From: Kordia sp.
GTDB taxonomy: Bacteria; Bacteroidota; Bacteroidia; Flavobacteriales; Flavobacteriaceae
DNA: 64,000 bases
Direction of reading: 5' to 3'
NCBI RefSeq assembly: GCF_022447245.1
Contig: NZ_JAKVBC010000002.1
Location: forward strand, 218,278-282,277
Position numbers and translations under genes: made by a program. Under the pieces are notes generated by a model. It did no database searches. It worked only from the letters and a program-made list of their open reading frames with translations, and was not told the DNA's origin. This document shows, in pieces, positions 63,871 to 64,000 of this stretch. Position 1 is the stretch's first letter; each line of letters starts with the position of its first letter.

Positions 63871-64000
63871 CATTTTAATAAAAAAAACAGAGCAAGTTTT
63901 GAAATTTATTCATTTTCAATGTTTCAGGAAGTAAAAATTCTTTAAATAAAGAGGTATAGTCATCAATTTTTGAGTTTAAAATGCTCTCATAAATGTTAAA

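Noticed and set aside
1..64000. Mobile elements, prophage, CRISPR arrays, integrase or attachment sites
   Set aside because: No transposase, integrase or recombinase gene, no array of spaced repeats and no terminal inverted repeats were found on reading both strands; tRNA-Gln shows no partial duplicate inside the window.

Overview
The window is AT-rich DNA from a marine-type member of the Flavobacteriaceae (Bacteroidota). This rests on the T9SS/gliding genes sprA and remB, an Alternative Complex III operon, Bacteroidota-type promoters (TAnnTTTG), two Sec/HlyD/TolC export operons and a GG-leader peptide family typical of this phylum. The genus cannot be proven from sequence alone; Kordia or a relative is a guess. 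No phage, insertion sequence, rRNA or CRISPR array was seen.

Layout: 1-2.2 kb, plus strand: end of a NifU-type protein, dodecin, DUF1304 membrane protein, MscS channel. 2.3-9.4 kb, minus strand: a broken small membrane protein gene, a frameshifted tsaB, then a MacAB-TolC-like tripartite export operon. 9.5-15.1 kb, minus strand: cytochrome oxidase assembly and subunit genes (cyoE, two subunit III genes, subunit IV, SCO, DUF420). 15.3-16.4 kb: a metallo-beta-lactamase fold hydrolase and a small membrane protein. 16.4-31.7 kb, minus strand: remB, two tonB genes, vanZ-like, gcvH, sprA, ruvA, maeB. 31.8-33.0 kb: about 1.2 kb without an intact gene that looks like a decayed gene. 33.0-36.4 kb: queG, a frameshifted cytochrome P450, ruvB. 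36.5-47.9 kb, minus strand: actABCDEF followed by coxB and coxA, i.e. quinol oxidation by Alternative Complex III feeding a cytochrome oxidase. 48.1-53.3 kb: SPOR protein, then infB-nusA-rimP. 53.3-55.6 kb: universal stress protein and a lipoprotein. 55.8-63.5 kb: the most interesting part. 63.7-63.8 kb: tRNA-Gln.

The candidate new system lies at 55.8-63.3 kb. A membrane-bound TPR/AraC-type regulator is followed by two tandem, short GG-leader peptide genes (the second only 51 codons) that share conserved cysteines. The same 14-bp palindrome, CAATTTATAAATTG, is found upstream of the regulator and at the identical position upstream of both peptide genes, so the regulator plausibly controls itself and the peptides. 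Convergent to them is an ABC-HlyD-TolC operon whose ATPase has degenerate catalytic motifs. No lanthionine or other modification enzyme and no C39 peptidase is present in the window.

A second theme is disrupted reading frames. tsaB, coxA and the P450 gene, and probably the small gene at 2.3-2.7 kb, each carry a one-base contraction in a homopolymer. tsaB and coxA should be needed for normal growth, so sequencing or assembly error is the most economical explanation, but it has to be tested.
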